DNA from: Fumia sp045645505
Lineage (GTDB): Bacteria; Bacillota; Clostridia; Oscillospirales; Ruminococcaceae
Length of the DNA: 64,000 nucleotides
Direction: 5' to 3'
NCBI GenBank assembly: GCA_045645505.1
Contig: JAZRIW010000002.1
Location: 135,740-199,739, forward strand
The first letter of the stretch is position 1, and each line of letters starts with the position of its first letter. The translations under genes and the position numbers were made by a program. Below the pieces are notes generated by a model. It was not told the origin of the DNA and ran no database searches. It saw nothing but the letters and a program-made list of their open reading frames with translations. Shown one piece after another: positions 34,435 through 42,518 of the stretch.

Positions 34435-34590
34435 AACAGATATAGGGATTAAATTTCTATATTGGTTTTAATTCAATTCGCATCTGATTGTGAGGAATGT
34501 CCGAGCAAGAGGAGAGATGTTATCAGACACTTTTTAAGTGAGATTTTTGCTACTCTCTTTTGCTTTGGCAAAAGAGAGTTTTATTTTTTA
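34435..34590 (+). promoter_or_regulatory. Structured leader with intrinsic terminator upstream of hyd genes; riboswitch candidate
   Basis: The leader contains a 6-bp closing stem TCTGAT (about 34483-34488) / ATCAGA (about 34522-34527) around a purine-rich core, GAGGAATGTCCGAGC then AAGAGGAGAGATG. Downstream is a 12-bp terminator stem ACTCTCTTTTGC / GCAAAAGAGAGT (34552-34579) with a T run to 34589. The core segment AGCAAGAGGAGAG (34505-34517) is complementary to the terminator 5' arm CTCTCTTTTGCT with one bulged G and one G-U pair. It can therefore act as antiterminator in competition with the core fold. I do not recognise a known class. Confidence 0.6.
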
Positions 34591-34603
34591 AGTGGGTGAT
34601 TTT

Positions 34604-34849
34604 TTGGAAAAAAGACTTGGAGTTGTCGGCATTGTAATTGAGGATAACAGCGTGTTTAATGAAATTAATAATATTTTACATCAATACGTAGATATTATTG
34701 CAGGCAGGATGGGACTTCCGTATAAAGAAAGAAAGGTGTCTGTTATCTCAATTATTGTAGATGGTACAACTGATGAGATAAGTGCAATGACAGGAAAACT
34801 CGGGAAATTAAAAGGAGTTTTCGTTAAATCGGCAATTTCGAAAGGATAA
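34604..34849 (+). CDS. TM1266-like iron-only hydrogenase system regulator
   Basis: This 81-residue ACT-like/NikR C-terminal-type protein matches the TM1266 family found with [FeFe]-hydrogenase maturases: E-K-R-L-G-V-V-G-I-V-I-E-D and L-G-K-L-K-G-V-F-V-K-S-A-I. The start is probably TTG at 34604 with GGGTGAT just upstream; an in-frame GTG at 34592 overlaps that ribosome binding site. The family lacks a visible DNA-binding domain; regulation is presumed from context. It ends 3 bases before hydE. Confidence 0.85.
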   Translation: MEKRLGVVGIVIEDNSVFNEINNILHQYVDIIAGRMGLPYKERKVSVISIIVDGTTDEISAMTGKLGKLKGVFVKSAISKG

Positions 34850-34852
34850 AAT

Positions 34853-35845
34853 ATGAGCGAAATTCTTGAAAAATTAAAAACTCTTGAGGAAAATCCGTCT
34901 GTTGATTTACTCGTTTTTCTATTTGAAAGTGATGATGAGGAAATTTTTAAATATGCAGATGAGGTAAGAAAAAAGTATTGTGGCGATGAAGTGCATATCC
35001 GTGCAATTCTGGAGTTTTCCAATTATTGCAGATGCAATTGTGCCTACTGCGGACTTTTTTTAAAAAACAAAGAGCTTTTGCGTTATCGTATGACGTCTGA
35101 AGAGATTATAAAATCTGCGGTTGATACCTTTAAAGCAGGGTATAAGACTTTGGTGTTACAAAGCGGCGAGGATTTATATTACACCAAAGAAATGCTCGGA
35201 GAAATCATTAAAGAGATTAAGGAAAAAACTGATTTACGGTTAACGTTGAGTGTTGGAGAACGCCCCTTTGACCATTATGAATATTGGAGACAATGTGGTG
35301 CTGACAGATTTTTGATAAAGCATGAAACTGCAGATGAAGAGCTTTATAACAGTCTTCATCCCGGAAATACTTTTAAATCGCGATATGATTGTCAGGTGTC
35401 ACTTTATAATTTAGGGTATGAACTCGGAAGTGGGTTTATGGTAGGAATCCCCGGTCAGACTCTATATACTTTGGCGAAAGATATTTTGCATTTGAAAGAA
35501 TTAAAAGTATCTATGGCGGGGATAGGCCCTTATATCTGCCATGATAAAACTGCACTTAAAGGAAGTCCTGATGGCAGCGCGCTACTCACTTTAAAGGCAC
35601 TTGCACTTTCAAGAATAGTTCTTAAAGATGTTAATTTGCCTTCGACAACAGCGCTTAATATTAAGGGCGGACTTAAAGATGCACTTAATTGTGGTGCAAA
35701 TGTAATTATGCAAAAGGTAACTCCTTATCAGTACAGAGATTTATATGATATATATCCGGGACGGGAAACTGAAGCAATAAGTTTTAAAAAACAACTTGAT
35801 AATTTAAAAGAAAATTTATTAAAGATAGGAAGAAAAGGAATTTAG
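34853..35845 (+). CDS. hydE: [FeFe] hydrogenase H-cluster maturase HydE
   Basis: HydE is a radical SAM enzyme that helps build the azadithiolate-bridged di-iron subcluster of [FeFe] hydrogenase. The 330-residue protein has the C-x3-C-x2-C motif at C59, C63 and C66 (N-Y-C-R-C-N-C-A-Y-C-G). G-E-R-P-F-D-H-Y-E-Y-W and H-P-G-N-T-F-K-S-R are characteristic of the HydE/BioB-like group. It sits between the TM1266-like gene and hydG in a tight operon. PylB is the nearest alternative but the context decides for HydE. Confidence 0.93.
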   Translation: MSEILEKLKTLEENPSVDLLVFLFESDDEEIFKYADEVRKKYCGDEVHIRAILEFSNYCRCNCAYCGLFLKNKELLRYRMTSEEIIKSAVDTFKAGYKTLVLQSGEDLYYTKEMLGEIIKEIKEKTDLRLTLSVGERPFDHYEYWRQCGADRFLIKHETADEELYNSLHPGNTFKSRYDCQVSLYNLGYELGSGFMVGIPGQTLYTLAKDILHLKELKVSMAGIGPYICHDKTALKGSPDGSALLTLKALALSRIVLKDVNLPSTTALNIKGGLKDALNCGANVIMQKVTPYQYRDLYDIYPGRETEAISFKKQLDNLKENLLKIGRKGI

Positions 35846-35860
35846 AAAGGATGATAATAA

Positions 35861-37309
35861 ATGGCAGTTTATAATCCAAAATCTCTTAAGGCAGAAGAAT
35901 TTATAAATGATGAAGAGATTTTAGCAACACTTCAATACGCAGAAGAAAATAAAAATAATATTAAACTTATCGATGAGATACTTAATAAAGCACGTCCTAA
36001 GAAAACTCAGACAGGTGCAACCTGTGCAGGTTTAACCCATAGAGAAGCATCGGTTTTGTTAGCTTGTGAAATTCCCGAAAAAATCGAAGAGATGTATAAG
36101 ATTGCAGAAGAAATAAAACTTGCCTTTTACGGAAATCGTATAGTAATGTTTGCACCTTTATATCTTTCAAATTATTGTATTAACGGGTGCGTTTACTGCC
36201 CTTATCATGTAAAAAATAAAAATATTTGTCGTAAAAAACTTAGTCAGGATGAAATAAGAAAAGAAGTAATAGCACTTCAGAATATGGGACATAAACGTCT
36301 TGCTATTGAAGCAGGTGAAGACCCTGTAAACAATCCTATTGAGTATATTTTAGAAAGTATTAAGACTATTTACAGTATAAATCACAAAAATGGTGCGATA
36401 AGAAGGGTTAATGTAAATATTGCAGCTACAACGGTTGAAAATTACAGAAAACTCAAAGAGGCAGGAATAGGTACTTATATCCTTTTCCAGGAAACTTATC
36501 ATAAAAAGAGTTATCTCGAACTTCACCCGACAGGTCCTAAACACGATTATGATTATCACACTGAAGCTATGGACAGAGCTATGGAAGGTGGAATTGACGA
36601 TGTTGGGTTAGGCGTACTTTTCGGCCTTGAGCTTTATAAATATGAGTTTGCAGGGCTTTTAATGCACGCTGAACATCTTGAAGCTGTTCATGGAGTCGGT
36701 CCACATACTATAAGTGTTCCAAGAATAAAACCTGCTGATGATATTGATCCTGCTGCTTTTGATAATTCTATTTCGGATGAAACATTTGAAAAAATTATTG
36801 CCTTGATAAGACTTTCGGTGCCTTATACAGGTATGATTATTTCGACACGTGAATCTGAAAAAGTCCGTGAAAGGGCTTTAAATCTCGGTATTTCTCAGAT
36901 AAGTGGTGCTTCAAGGACATCAGTTGGCGGATATACTGAAAAAGAACGTCCGCATAATACAGAGCAGTTTGATGTATCCGACCAGCGTACTTTGGACGAA
37001 GTTGTCCGCTGGCTTATGAAAAACGGACACATTCCGTCTTTCTGTACTGCTTGTTATCGCGAGGGCAGAACCGGTGACAGATTTATGAGCCTTTGCAAAA
37101 CAGGACAGATATTAAACTGTTGTCACCCTAATGCTTTGATGACTTTGACTGAATATTTAGTTGATTATGCCTCTGAAGAAACTAAAAAAGTGGGCTTTGA
37201 TCTTATAGAAAGAGAACTTTTAAAAATTCCAAGTATGAAGGTTTATGAAATTGCCAAAAAGAATATTGAAGACATTAAAAATTCAAATCGTCGTGATTTC
37301 AGATTTTAA
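35861..37309 (+). CDS. hydG: [FeFe] hydrogenase H-cluster maturase HydG
   Basis: HydG is a radical SAM tyrosine lyase that makes CO and cyanide ligands for the H-cluster. The 482-residue protein has the radical SAM cysteines C106, C110 and C113 (N-Y-C-I-N-G-C-V-Y-C-P). The C-terminal C-x2-C ... C cluster (F-C-T-A-C-Y-R-E-G-R-T-G-D-R, then N-C-C-H-P-N-A) that holds the auxiliary iron-sulfur cluster distinguishes it from ThiH. AAAGGATG precedes the ATG. It lies 15 bases after hydE. Confidence 0.96.
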   Translation: MAVYNPKSLKAEEFINDEEILATLQYAEENKNNIKLIDEILNKARPKKTQTGATCAGLTHREASVLLACEIPEKIEEMYKIAEEIKLAFYGNRIVMFAPLYLSNYCINGCVYCPYHVKNKNICRKKLSQDEIRKEVIALQNMGHKRLAIEAGEDPVNNPIEYILESIKTIYSINHKNGAIRRVNVNIAATTVENYRKLKEAGIGTYILFQETYHKKSYLELHPTGPKHDYDYHTEAMDRAMEGGIDDVGLGVLFGLELYKYEFAGLLMHAEHLEAVHGVGPHTISVPRIKPADDIDPAAFDNSISDETFEKIIALIRLSVPYTGMIISTRESEKVRERALNLGISQISGASRTSVGGYTEKERPHNTEQFDVSDQRTLDEVVRWLMKNGHIPSFCTACYREGRTGDRFMSLCKTGQILNCCHPNALMTLTEYLVDYASEETKKVGFDLIERELLKIPSMKVYEIAKKNIEDIKNSNRRDFRF

Positions 37310-37323
37310 AAGGGAGGGATAGG

Positions 37324-38493
37324 ATGCAGGAAACACCGCGTTCAAACAGATTGCATATTTCTTTTTTCGGGCGTACCAATAGCGGTAAATCCACACTTTT
37401 AAATAATATTGCAGGGCAAGAAGTTTCGATAGTTTCAGATATTGAAGGTACTACTACCGATCCTGTTTATAAATCTATGGAACTTTTACCGATAGGGCCT
37501 GTAACTTTTATTGACACAGCGGGATTTTGCGATGCAACCAAACTCTCCGATAAAAGAATGGAAAAAACCCTTGAGGTGATAAGAAAAACAGACCTTGCTG
37601 TTTTGGTGGTTTCTTCTTTGCAAGATGATTTTTCTGAGGAAGAAAAATACATATCACTTTTAAAGGAAGAAAATGTTAAAACTATCTGTGTCCGGAATGT
37701 CTTTTACGGTAAAGAAAATGAAAATTTTTCTTTGGATTTGCCTACACTCAGAATTGATGCTTCTGATTCTAAAGAAATGGGGAAATTTAAGAAATTTTTG
37801 ATAGAACATGCCGACATTGATTTTGAAATCCCGTCACTTACAAAGCATCTTGTGAATGAAGGCGACGTTGTGATACTTGTGGCTCCGCAAGATATTGAGG
37901 CGCCTAAGGGCAGACTTATTTTGCCACAGGTGCAGACTATAAGGGATTTACTTGATAATAACTGCAAGGCTATTGTGGTGAAACCTGATGCTTTAAAAGG
38001 AATGCTCCAAATTTTAAAGGAACCTCCCGCACTTGTAATTGTTGATTCTCAGGTTTTTAAAGAGGTTAACGAAATTTTACCTAAAGAAATTCCACTTACT
38101 TCTTTTTCAGTGCTTATGTCTAAAAATAAAGGTGATATTGATAGCTTTGTTTCAGGTGCAAAGATGCTTTCAAAGCTTAAACCTGATGACAGGGTTTTGA
38201 TTATGGAATCCTGTACTCATCATTCATTCCCTGATGATATAGCAAGGGGTAAACTTCCTAAACTTTTGCAAAAATATGTGGGTGGAACGCTTAAGATTGA
38301 TTTTTTTGCAGGTCAGGGTTTTCCTAAAAATATAAAGGACTATAAACTGATTTTACATTGTGGCGGTTGTATGCTGAATCGCAAAAATATGCTTTCTAAA
38401 ATCAGTGAGGCAGAGTATTACGGAGTCCCGATGACAAATTTTGGAATCGCAATCGCATATATTAACGAAATTTTCGACAGGATAACTTTATAA
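37324..38493 (+). CDS. hydF: [FeFe] hydrogenase H-cluster maturation GTPase HydF
   Basis: HydF is the scaffold on which HydE and HydG products are assembled before transfer to the hydrogenase. The 389-residue protein has an N-terminal Era/TrmE-like GTPase domain, P-loop G-R-T-N-S-G-K-S-T (16-24), switch D-T-A-G-F, then a dimerisation domain. The C-terminal cluster ligands are C-T-H-H ... H-C-G-G-C. GGGAGGG precedes ATG, 14 bases after hydG. No hydrogenase structural gene is in this window. Confidence 0.95.
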   Translation: MQETPRSNRLHISFFGRTNSGKSTLLNNIAGQEVSIVSDIEGTTTDPVYKSMELLPIGPVTFIDTAGFCDATKLSDKRMEKTLEVIRKTDLAVLVVSSLQDDFSEEEKYISLLKEENVKTICVRNVFYGKENENFSLDLPTLRIDASDSKEMGKFKKFLIEHADIDFEIPSLTKHLVNEGDVVILVAPQDIEAPKGRLILPQVQTIRDLLDNNCKAIVVKPDALKGMLQILKEPPALVIVDSQVFKEVNEILPKEIPLTSFSVLMSKNKGDIDSFVSGAKMLSKLKPDDRVLIMESCTHHSFPDDIARGKLPKLLQKYVGGTLKIDFFAGQGFPKNIKDYKLILHCGGCMLNRKNMLSKISEAEYYGVPMTNFGIAIAYINEIFDRITL

Positions 38494-38534
38494 ATAAAAA
38501 CTCCATTTGTTAAAAACGAATGGAGTTTTTTTAT
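38494..38534 (+). terminator. Bidirectional terminator between hydF and the flavoprotein gene
   Basis: AAAACTCCATTTGTT / AACGAATGGAGTTTT hairpin, T runs on both strands. It serves two convergent genes. Confidence 0.88.
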
Positions 38535-39757
38535 CCGTTTATTGCAGCTAAGTTTGCGGTTGCAAATGCGATTTGTAAGTTGAAACCGCCTGTGTAGGCG
38601 TCAACATCTATAATTTCGCCTGCAAAAAAGAGATTTTTTATAAGCTTTGATTCCATGGTTTTTGGATTTATCTCTTTAACATCTATGCCGCCGCTTGTGA
38701 TAATCGCTTCGTCAATCGGACGAAATCCGCTTACAGTGAGGGGAAAAGCTTTTATTGTTTTTAAAAGTGATTGCCTTTGTTCTTTTGTTATTTCATTTAT
38801 TTTCATATTGAAAGGAATTTTGGAGTATTTTAAAACAACGGGAATCATTTTTCGCGGAAGTAATGCACCTAAGCTGTTTATGATATCGCGATTTAAATTC
38901 TGAGAGAAGTCTCTTAATAATCTTTTGTCAAGTTGTTCATTTGAAAGTCCCGGTTTTAAATCAATTTCCAAATTGTATTTTTTATTTTTAATGTCTCTTA
39001 TATGTGCTGAAGAGGAAAGTACCAAAGGGCCACTTATTCCGAAATGAGTGAAAAGCATTTCACCTAATTCGTTATATATTTCCTTTGAATTTTCAAAAAC
39101 GGTAAGAGTTACATTTTTGAGTGAAAGTCCTTGCATATCTTTGACATCTTTTTCTTTTGTGATTATGGGTATAAGAGAAGGGGTGGGAGGGATAATGGTA
39201 TGTCCTGCTGTCTTTGATAATTCATACCCGTCGCCTGTAGAACCGGTAAGAGGGTAGGATTTTCCTCCTGTTGCAATTAAAACAGAATTACCTTTATATT
39301 CATTTTCACTTTCACATTTTACGCCGTGAATGGTATTGCTTTCTATTAAAAGATCTGTTACACGTTCTTCTTTGACAGTTATTTTTAATCTTTTAATTTC
39401 TTTTTCAAGAGCATTTACAATGTCAGAAGCTTTATCTGATTCAGGGAAAACTCTGTTTCCACGCTCGGTTTTTAAGGGTACACCTAAGCTTTCAAAAAAA
39501 GAAATAGTGTCTTCAGAGGAAAAATTATTGAAAGCGGAGTATAGAAAACGGGGATTTCGGGGAATATTTGAAATAAGAGTGCTTATATCGCAGTTGTTTG
39601 TAACATTGCAGCGACCTTTTCCCGTAATCAGAAGTTTTCTCCCTAATCTTTTATTTTTTTCAAGTAAAAGGACATTTTTGGAGTATCTTTTTGCGGCTAA
39701 ACAAGCTGCCATCATACCGGAGGCACCGCCTCCTACAATAATTAAATCATAATTCAT
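38531..39757 (-). CDS. HI0933/BaiN-like FAD-dependent oxidoreductase
   Basis: The 408-residue protein begins with the FAD-binding motif I-I-V-G-G-G-A-S-G-M-M-A-A, followed by L-G-R-K-L-L-I-T-G-K-G-R-C-N-V-T-N, the signature of the HI0933/YhiN family. A C-terminal G-E-I-I-D-V-D-A-Y-T-G-G-F-N-L-Q closes the FAD site. Some members (BaiN) act on bile acid intermediates, but most are uncharacterised, so no substrate is assigned. The gene starts 5 bases after the RpiR regulator and probably shares its transcript. Confidence 0.88.
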   Translation of the reverse strand: MNYDLIIVGGGASGMMAACLAAKRYSKNVLLLEKNKRLGRKLLITGKGRCNVTNNCDISTLISNIPRNPRFLYSAFNNFSSEDTISFFESLGVPLKTERGNRVFPESDKASDIVNALEKEIKRLKITVKEERVTDLLIESNTIHGVKCESENEYKGNSVLIATGGKSYPLTGSTGDGYELSKTAGHTIIPPTPSLIPIITKEKDVKDMQGLSLKNVTLTVFENSKEIYNELGEMLFTHFGISGPLVLSSSAHIRDIKNKKYNLEIDLKPGLSNEQLDKRLLRDFSQNLNRDIINSLGALLPRKMIPVVLKYSKIPFNMKINEITKEQRQSLLKTIKAFPLTVSGFRPIDEAIITSGGIDVKEINPKTMESKLIKNLFFAGEIIDVDAYTGGFNLQIAFATANLAAING

Positions 39758-39761
39758 TTTT

Positions 39762-40640
39762 TTAATCCTGTCCGGTAGATTCTATTTTATCATTATTCTG
39801 GTAAATATCATATTCCGCCCAGATTTTTTCAAGATAGTTAAAGGCAGAGGTTACTTCGTCTTGCTTTTGAAGTCCTACAGCGGCAATTAAAGCATTGATA
39901 AGACTTAATGGTGCCACCAAGGAATCGACAAATGAAGTCATATCACTGCGTGCAGTTAGTAAAATAGTGGCGTCTTTTGCAATAGGTGAAGCCATACAGT
40001 CGGTTATTGCCACAGTCGGAGCTCCAGTTTTTGAGGCGAATTCAAATGCCTTGACCGTTAAATTTGAATATCTCGGGAAACTTATACCGATGAGTACATC
40101 ATTTTTTTCAAGCCGAATTATCTGCTCATAAAGTTCACCGATGCTTGAATTATATACCATATGAACATTGTTAAACATCAAATTAAAATAATATCCCATA
40201 AAACGTGCCAGCGCAGAGGCACTTCTGTCACCGATTATATAGATGTTTTTTGCTGAAGCAATAGTTTTTGAAGCGAGATTAAAGTCCTCATGTGAGGTTT
40301 CTTCCAATGTGTGTTTGATTTTTTCTATATCAGACAGCAATATTTTGTTTAAAATGTCATTATCACCGATACGTTCTTTAGTAACAGCAATTCTCTGAAC
40401 TGAGGTGAGGTTTGTTTTTATTGCCTGTTGAAGGGCACGGGACATTTCGGGAAATCCGTTAAACCCGAGTTCACAAGCAAAACGTACTACGGTAGATTCG
40501 CTGACACCGACGATTTGTCCGATTTTTGCAGCAGTCATAAAAGCGGCTTTATCGGAATGTTCTTCAATATAATCAGCAATGCGTTTCTGACTTTTAGAAA
40601 AAGTGGGTTTTTTCTCTGAGATTTGTTTAAGGATATTCAT
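39762..40640 (-). CDS. MurR/RpiR family transcriptional regulator
   Basis: The protein has 292 residues from ATG at 40640, which follows AAGGAGA by about ten bases; the frame extends upstream to a TTG at 40664 that lies before that site. Residues about 1-75 form the RpiR-type HTH (A-A-K-I-G-Q-I-V-G-V-S-E-S-T-V-V-R-F-A). Residues about 120-260 form a SIS sugar-phosphate-binding domain (I-I-G-D-R-S-A-S-A-L-A). RpiR regulators usually control sugar or amino-sugar genes. Here the only close partner is a flavoprotein, so the effector is unknown. Confidence 0.87.
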   Translation of the reverse strand: MNILKQISEKKPTFSKSQKRIADYIEEHSDKAAFMTAAKIGQIVGVSESTVVRFACELGFNGFPEMSRALQQAIKTNLTSVQRIAVTKERIGDNDILNKILLSDIEKIKHTLEETSHEDFNLASKTIASAKNIYIIGDRSASALARFMGYYFNLMFNNVHMVYNSSIGELYEQIIRLEKNDVLIGISFPRYSNLTVKAFEFASKTGAPTVAITDCMASPIAKDATILLTARSDMTSFVDSLVAPLSLINALIAAVGLQKQDEVTSAFNYLEKIWAEYDIYQNNDKIESTGQD

Positions 40641-40822
40641 ATAAAGACAATCTCCTTTTAACAAAGTATTTATGTAAATAAGTATATCATCTTTTTAAAA
40701 ATAAAGAAAGTGGTAATTTTAAAGTAATGCTTATTTTGACAAAATTATGCAAAATAGTTTTAAAAATGCAAAAAATAAATATAAAAAATAATGAAAATTC
40801 ATAAATAATTCAAAAAACACTA

Positions 40823-40851
40823 TTGACAATTAATGAAAATCGTGTTAAATT
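40823..40851 (+). promoter_or_regulatory. SigA promoter of the hrcA-grpE-dnaK-dnaJ operon
   Basis: TTGACA (40823-40828) and TAAATT (40846-40851) are 17 bases apart; the CIRCE operator begins 5 bases later. Confidence 0.75.
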
Positions 40852-40855
40852 ATAT

Positions 40856-40882
40856 TTAGCACTCAAACAGTTAGAGTGCTAA
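40856..40882 (+). promoter_or_regulatory. CIRCE operator (HrcA binding site)
   Basis: TTAGCACTC, a 9-base spacer, GAGTGCTAA: a perfect match to the CIRCE consensus. HrcA, encoded by the next gene, represses here at normal temperature. Confidence 0.98.
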
Positions 40883-40901
40883 AAGCGAAAGAGGTGATGC
40901 T

Positions 40902-41984
40902 GTGAAAGGGCTTACTGACCGCAAGTTTCTAATATTAAAATCCGTTGTGGAACGGTATATTAAAACCGGTGAGCCGGTTGGTTCAAAAAGCATTGCCGAA
41001 GAACTTGATATGGTAGTTTCATCTGCTACTATAAGAAATGATATGGCTTTGTTAGAAAAGTTGGGTTATCTTGAACAGCCTCATACATCGGCAGGAAGAA
41101 TTCCCTCCTACCGTGGGTATCGTTTTTATATTTCTCATCTTATGCAAAAGGTGAATGTCCTTGAAGAAGAAAAAGCCAAAATTGAGCAAAAACTTGTGAG
41201 AGGAAATTTAAATCCCAAAATTGTCATCAGTAATGCGATGGACCTTTTGGCAGATTTAACCGGTTGTGTTGTTATCAGTAGATCAGAGCAGATGAGTTTT
41301 GCTGTTATAACACGAGTTGAGGTGATTCCGACAGGCAGAAGACTTTATGCACTTTTGATGTTTACTTCAAACGGTGCAGTAGAAAATAGAGTATGCAGGT
41401 TGGAGTTTGACTTAAGCCATGAGCAAATTGAGTATTTTGTAAATTTCATAAAAGCTAATATAACAGGGCTGAGAGTGGAAGATTTAACCGATGAAAAGGT
41501 TTTGGAGCTTGGCGTTGCTCTTGGAAGTTATATGGTTGGGTTAGCACCGCTTTTATACGGAGTATATGATATTACAAATCAGCTTCGTAAAAAGTCAGTT
41601 GAAATAAAAAATGAATCCAGTTTGTTTGTGAGAAGTGATTTTCAAAATCCGGATGTAGCCACACTTTTAAATAGAAAAGATGAGCTGGAAGCTGTTCTTG
41701 ACAAGGCTTTTAATGGTGTAAGTGTTATCTTTGGTGATGAGGATGAAAATTTTGTAATTACAAATTCAAGCTTGATTTTATCTTCATATAATCAAGGCGA
41801 CAGACTTGCAGGTTCATTTGGTGTTTTGGGACCATTGAGGATTGATTATAAAAAGATCATTCCTTATGTTGAATATCTTACCGATACTGTAACAAGACTT
41901 ATGACGGAGGCTTTTGAAGCCGATCGTGATAAACCCAGTCGCGGAGTCAGAAGAGATATAGTAATAGACAAGGAGGGGAATTAA
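40902..41984 (+). CDS. hrcA: Heat-inducible transcription repressor HrcA
   Basis: HrcA binds CIRCE and represses class I heat-shock genes, with GroE assisting its folding. The 360-residue protein has an N-terminal winged helix (G-S-K-S-I-A-E-E-L-D-M-V-V-S-S-A-T-I-R-N) and H-T-S-A-G-R-I-P-S-Y-R-G-Y-R-F-Y, then the GAF-like and dimerisation domains. Start is GTG at 40902 after GAGGTGATG. The CIRCE site just upstream makes the operon autoregulated. grpE follows with no gap. Confidence 0.97.
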   Translation: MKGLTDRKFLILKSVVERYIKTGEPVGSKSIAEELDMVVSSATIRNDMALLEKLGYLEQPHTSAGRIPSYRGYRFYISHLMQKVNVLEEEKAKIEQKLVRGNLNPKIVISNAMDLLADLTGCVVISRSEQMSFAVITRVEVIPTGRRLYALLMFTSNGAVENRVCRLEFDLSHEQIEYFVNFIKANITGLRVEDLTDEKVLELGVALGSYMVGLAPLLYGVYDITNQLRKKSVEIKNESSLFVRSDFQNPDVATLLNRKDELEAVLDKAFNGVSVIFGDEDENFVITNSSLILSSYNQGDRLAGSFGVLGPLRIDYKKIIPYVEYLTDTVTRLMTEAFEADRDKPSRGVRRDIVIDKEGN

Positions 41985-42497
41985 GTGCCAAAGAAAGAAG
42001 AGACAAAAAAGGTAAAAGAAGAGACAAAAGAATCAGAAGAAGTCACCACTCAAAAAGATGAAACTGAAGAGCTTATCAAGAAAAATGCTGAGCTTGAAGA
42101 TAAAATTTTAAGACAAATGGCTGAATTTGATAATTTCAGAAAAAGGACATTAAAGGAAAAAGAAGAAATCGGAACTTTTGCAAAAATAAAATGTATATCT
42201 GATTTAATCCCTGTCCTTGATAATTTTGAAAGAGCACTTCAGACAGAATCAAAAGATCCGGACTTTAAAAAGGGCGTTGAGATGATTTTTAATTCTTTAA
42301 AGGAAACTTTGGAGAAAATGGGAGTTGAGGAGATAAAAGCAGAGGGTGAACCCTTTGATCCTGAATTCCACTACGCAGTAAGTTTGGTGGAAGATGAAAA
42401 TTTAGGAAAAAATGTTGTTGCAAATGTTATGCAAAAGGGCTATAAGTTAGGCGACAAAGTTATACGTCACGCTATGGTCACTGTTGCAAATTCTTAA
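41985..42497 (+). CDS. grpE: Nucleotide exchange factor GrpE
   Basis: GrpE releases ADP from DnaK. The 170-residue protein has a charged Lys/Glu N-terminus, a long coiled coil (about 25-75) with the conserved A-E-F-D-N-F-R-K-R, and a C-terminal beta domain containing G-E-P-F-D-P-E-F-H and Q-K-G-Y-K-L-G-D-K-V-I-R-H-A. Start is GTG at 41985, immediately after the hrcA stop, with AAGGAGGGG overlapping the end of hrcA. Confidence 0.96.
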   Translation: MPKKEETKKVKEETKESEEVTTQKDETEELIKKNAELEDKILRQMAEFDNFRKRTLKEKEEIGTFAKIKCISDLIPVLDNFERALQTESKDPDFKKGVEMIFNSLKETLEKMGVEEIKAEGEPFDPEFHYAVSLVEDENLGKNVVANVMQKGYKLGDKVIRHAMVTVANS

Positions 42498-42518
42498 TAA
42501 ATTTAGGAGGAAATTATT

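Noticed and set aside
34435..34590. rnpB gene suggested by GAGGAATGTCCGAGC
   Set aside because: Only one conserved block is present; the 3' partner of P4 and about 250 further bases of RNase P RNA are missing, and a terminator comes too soon.
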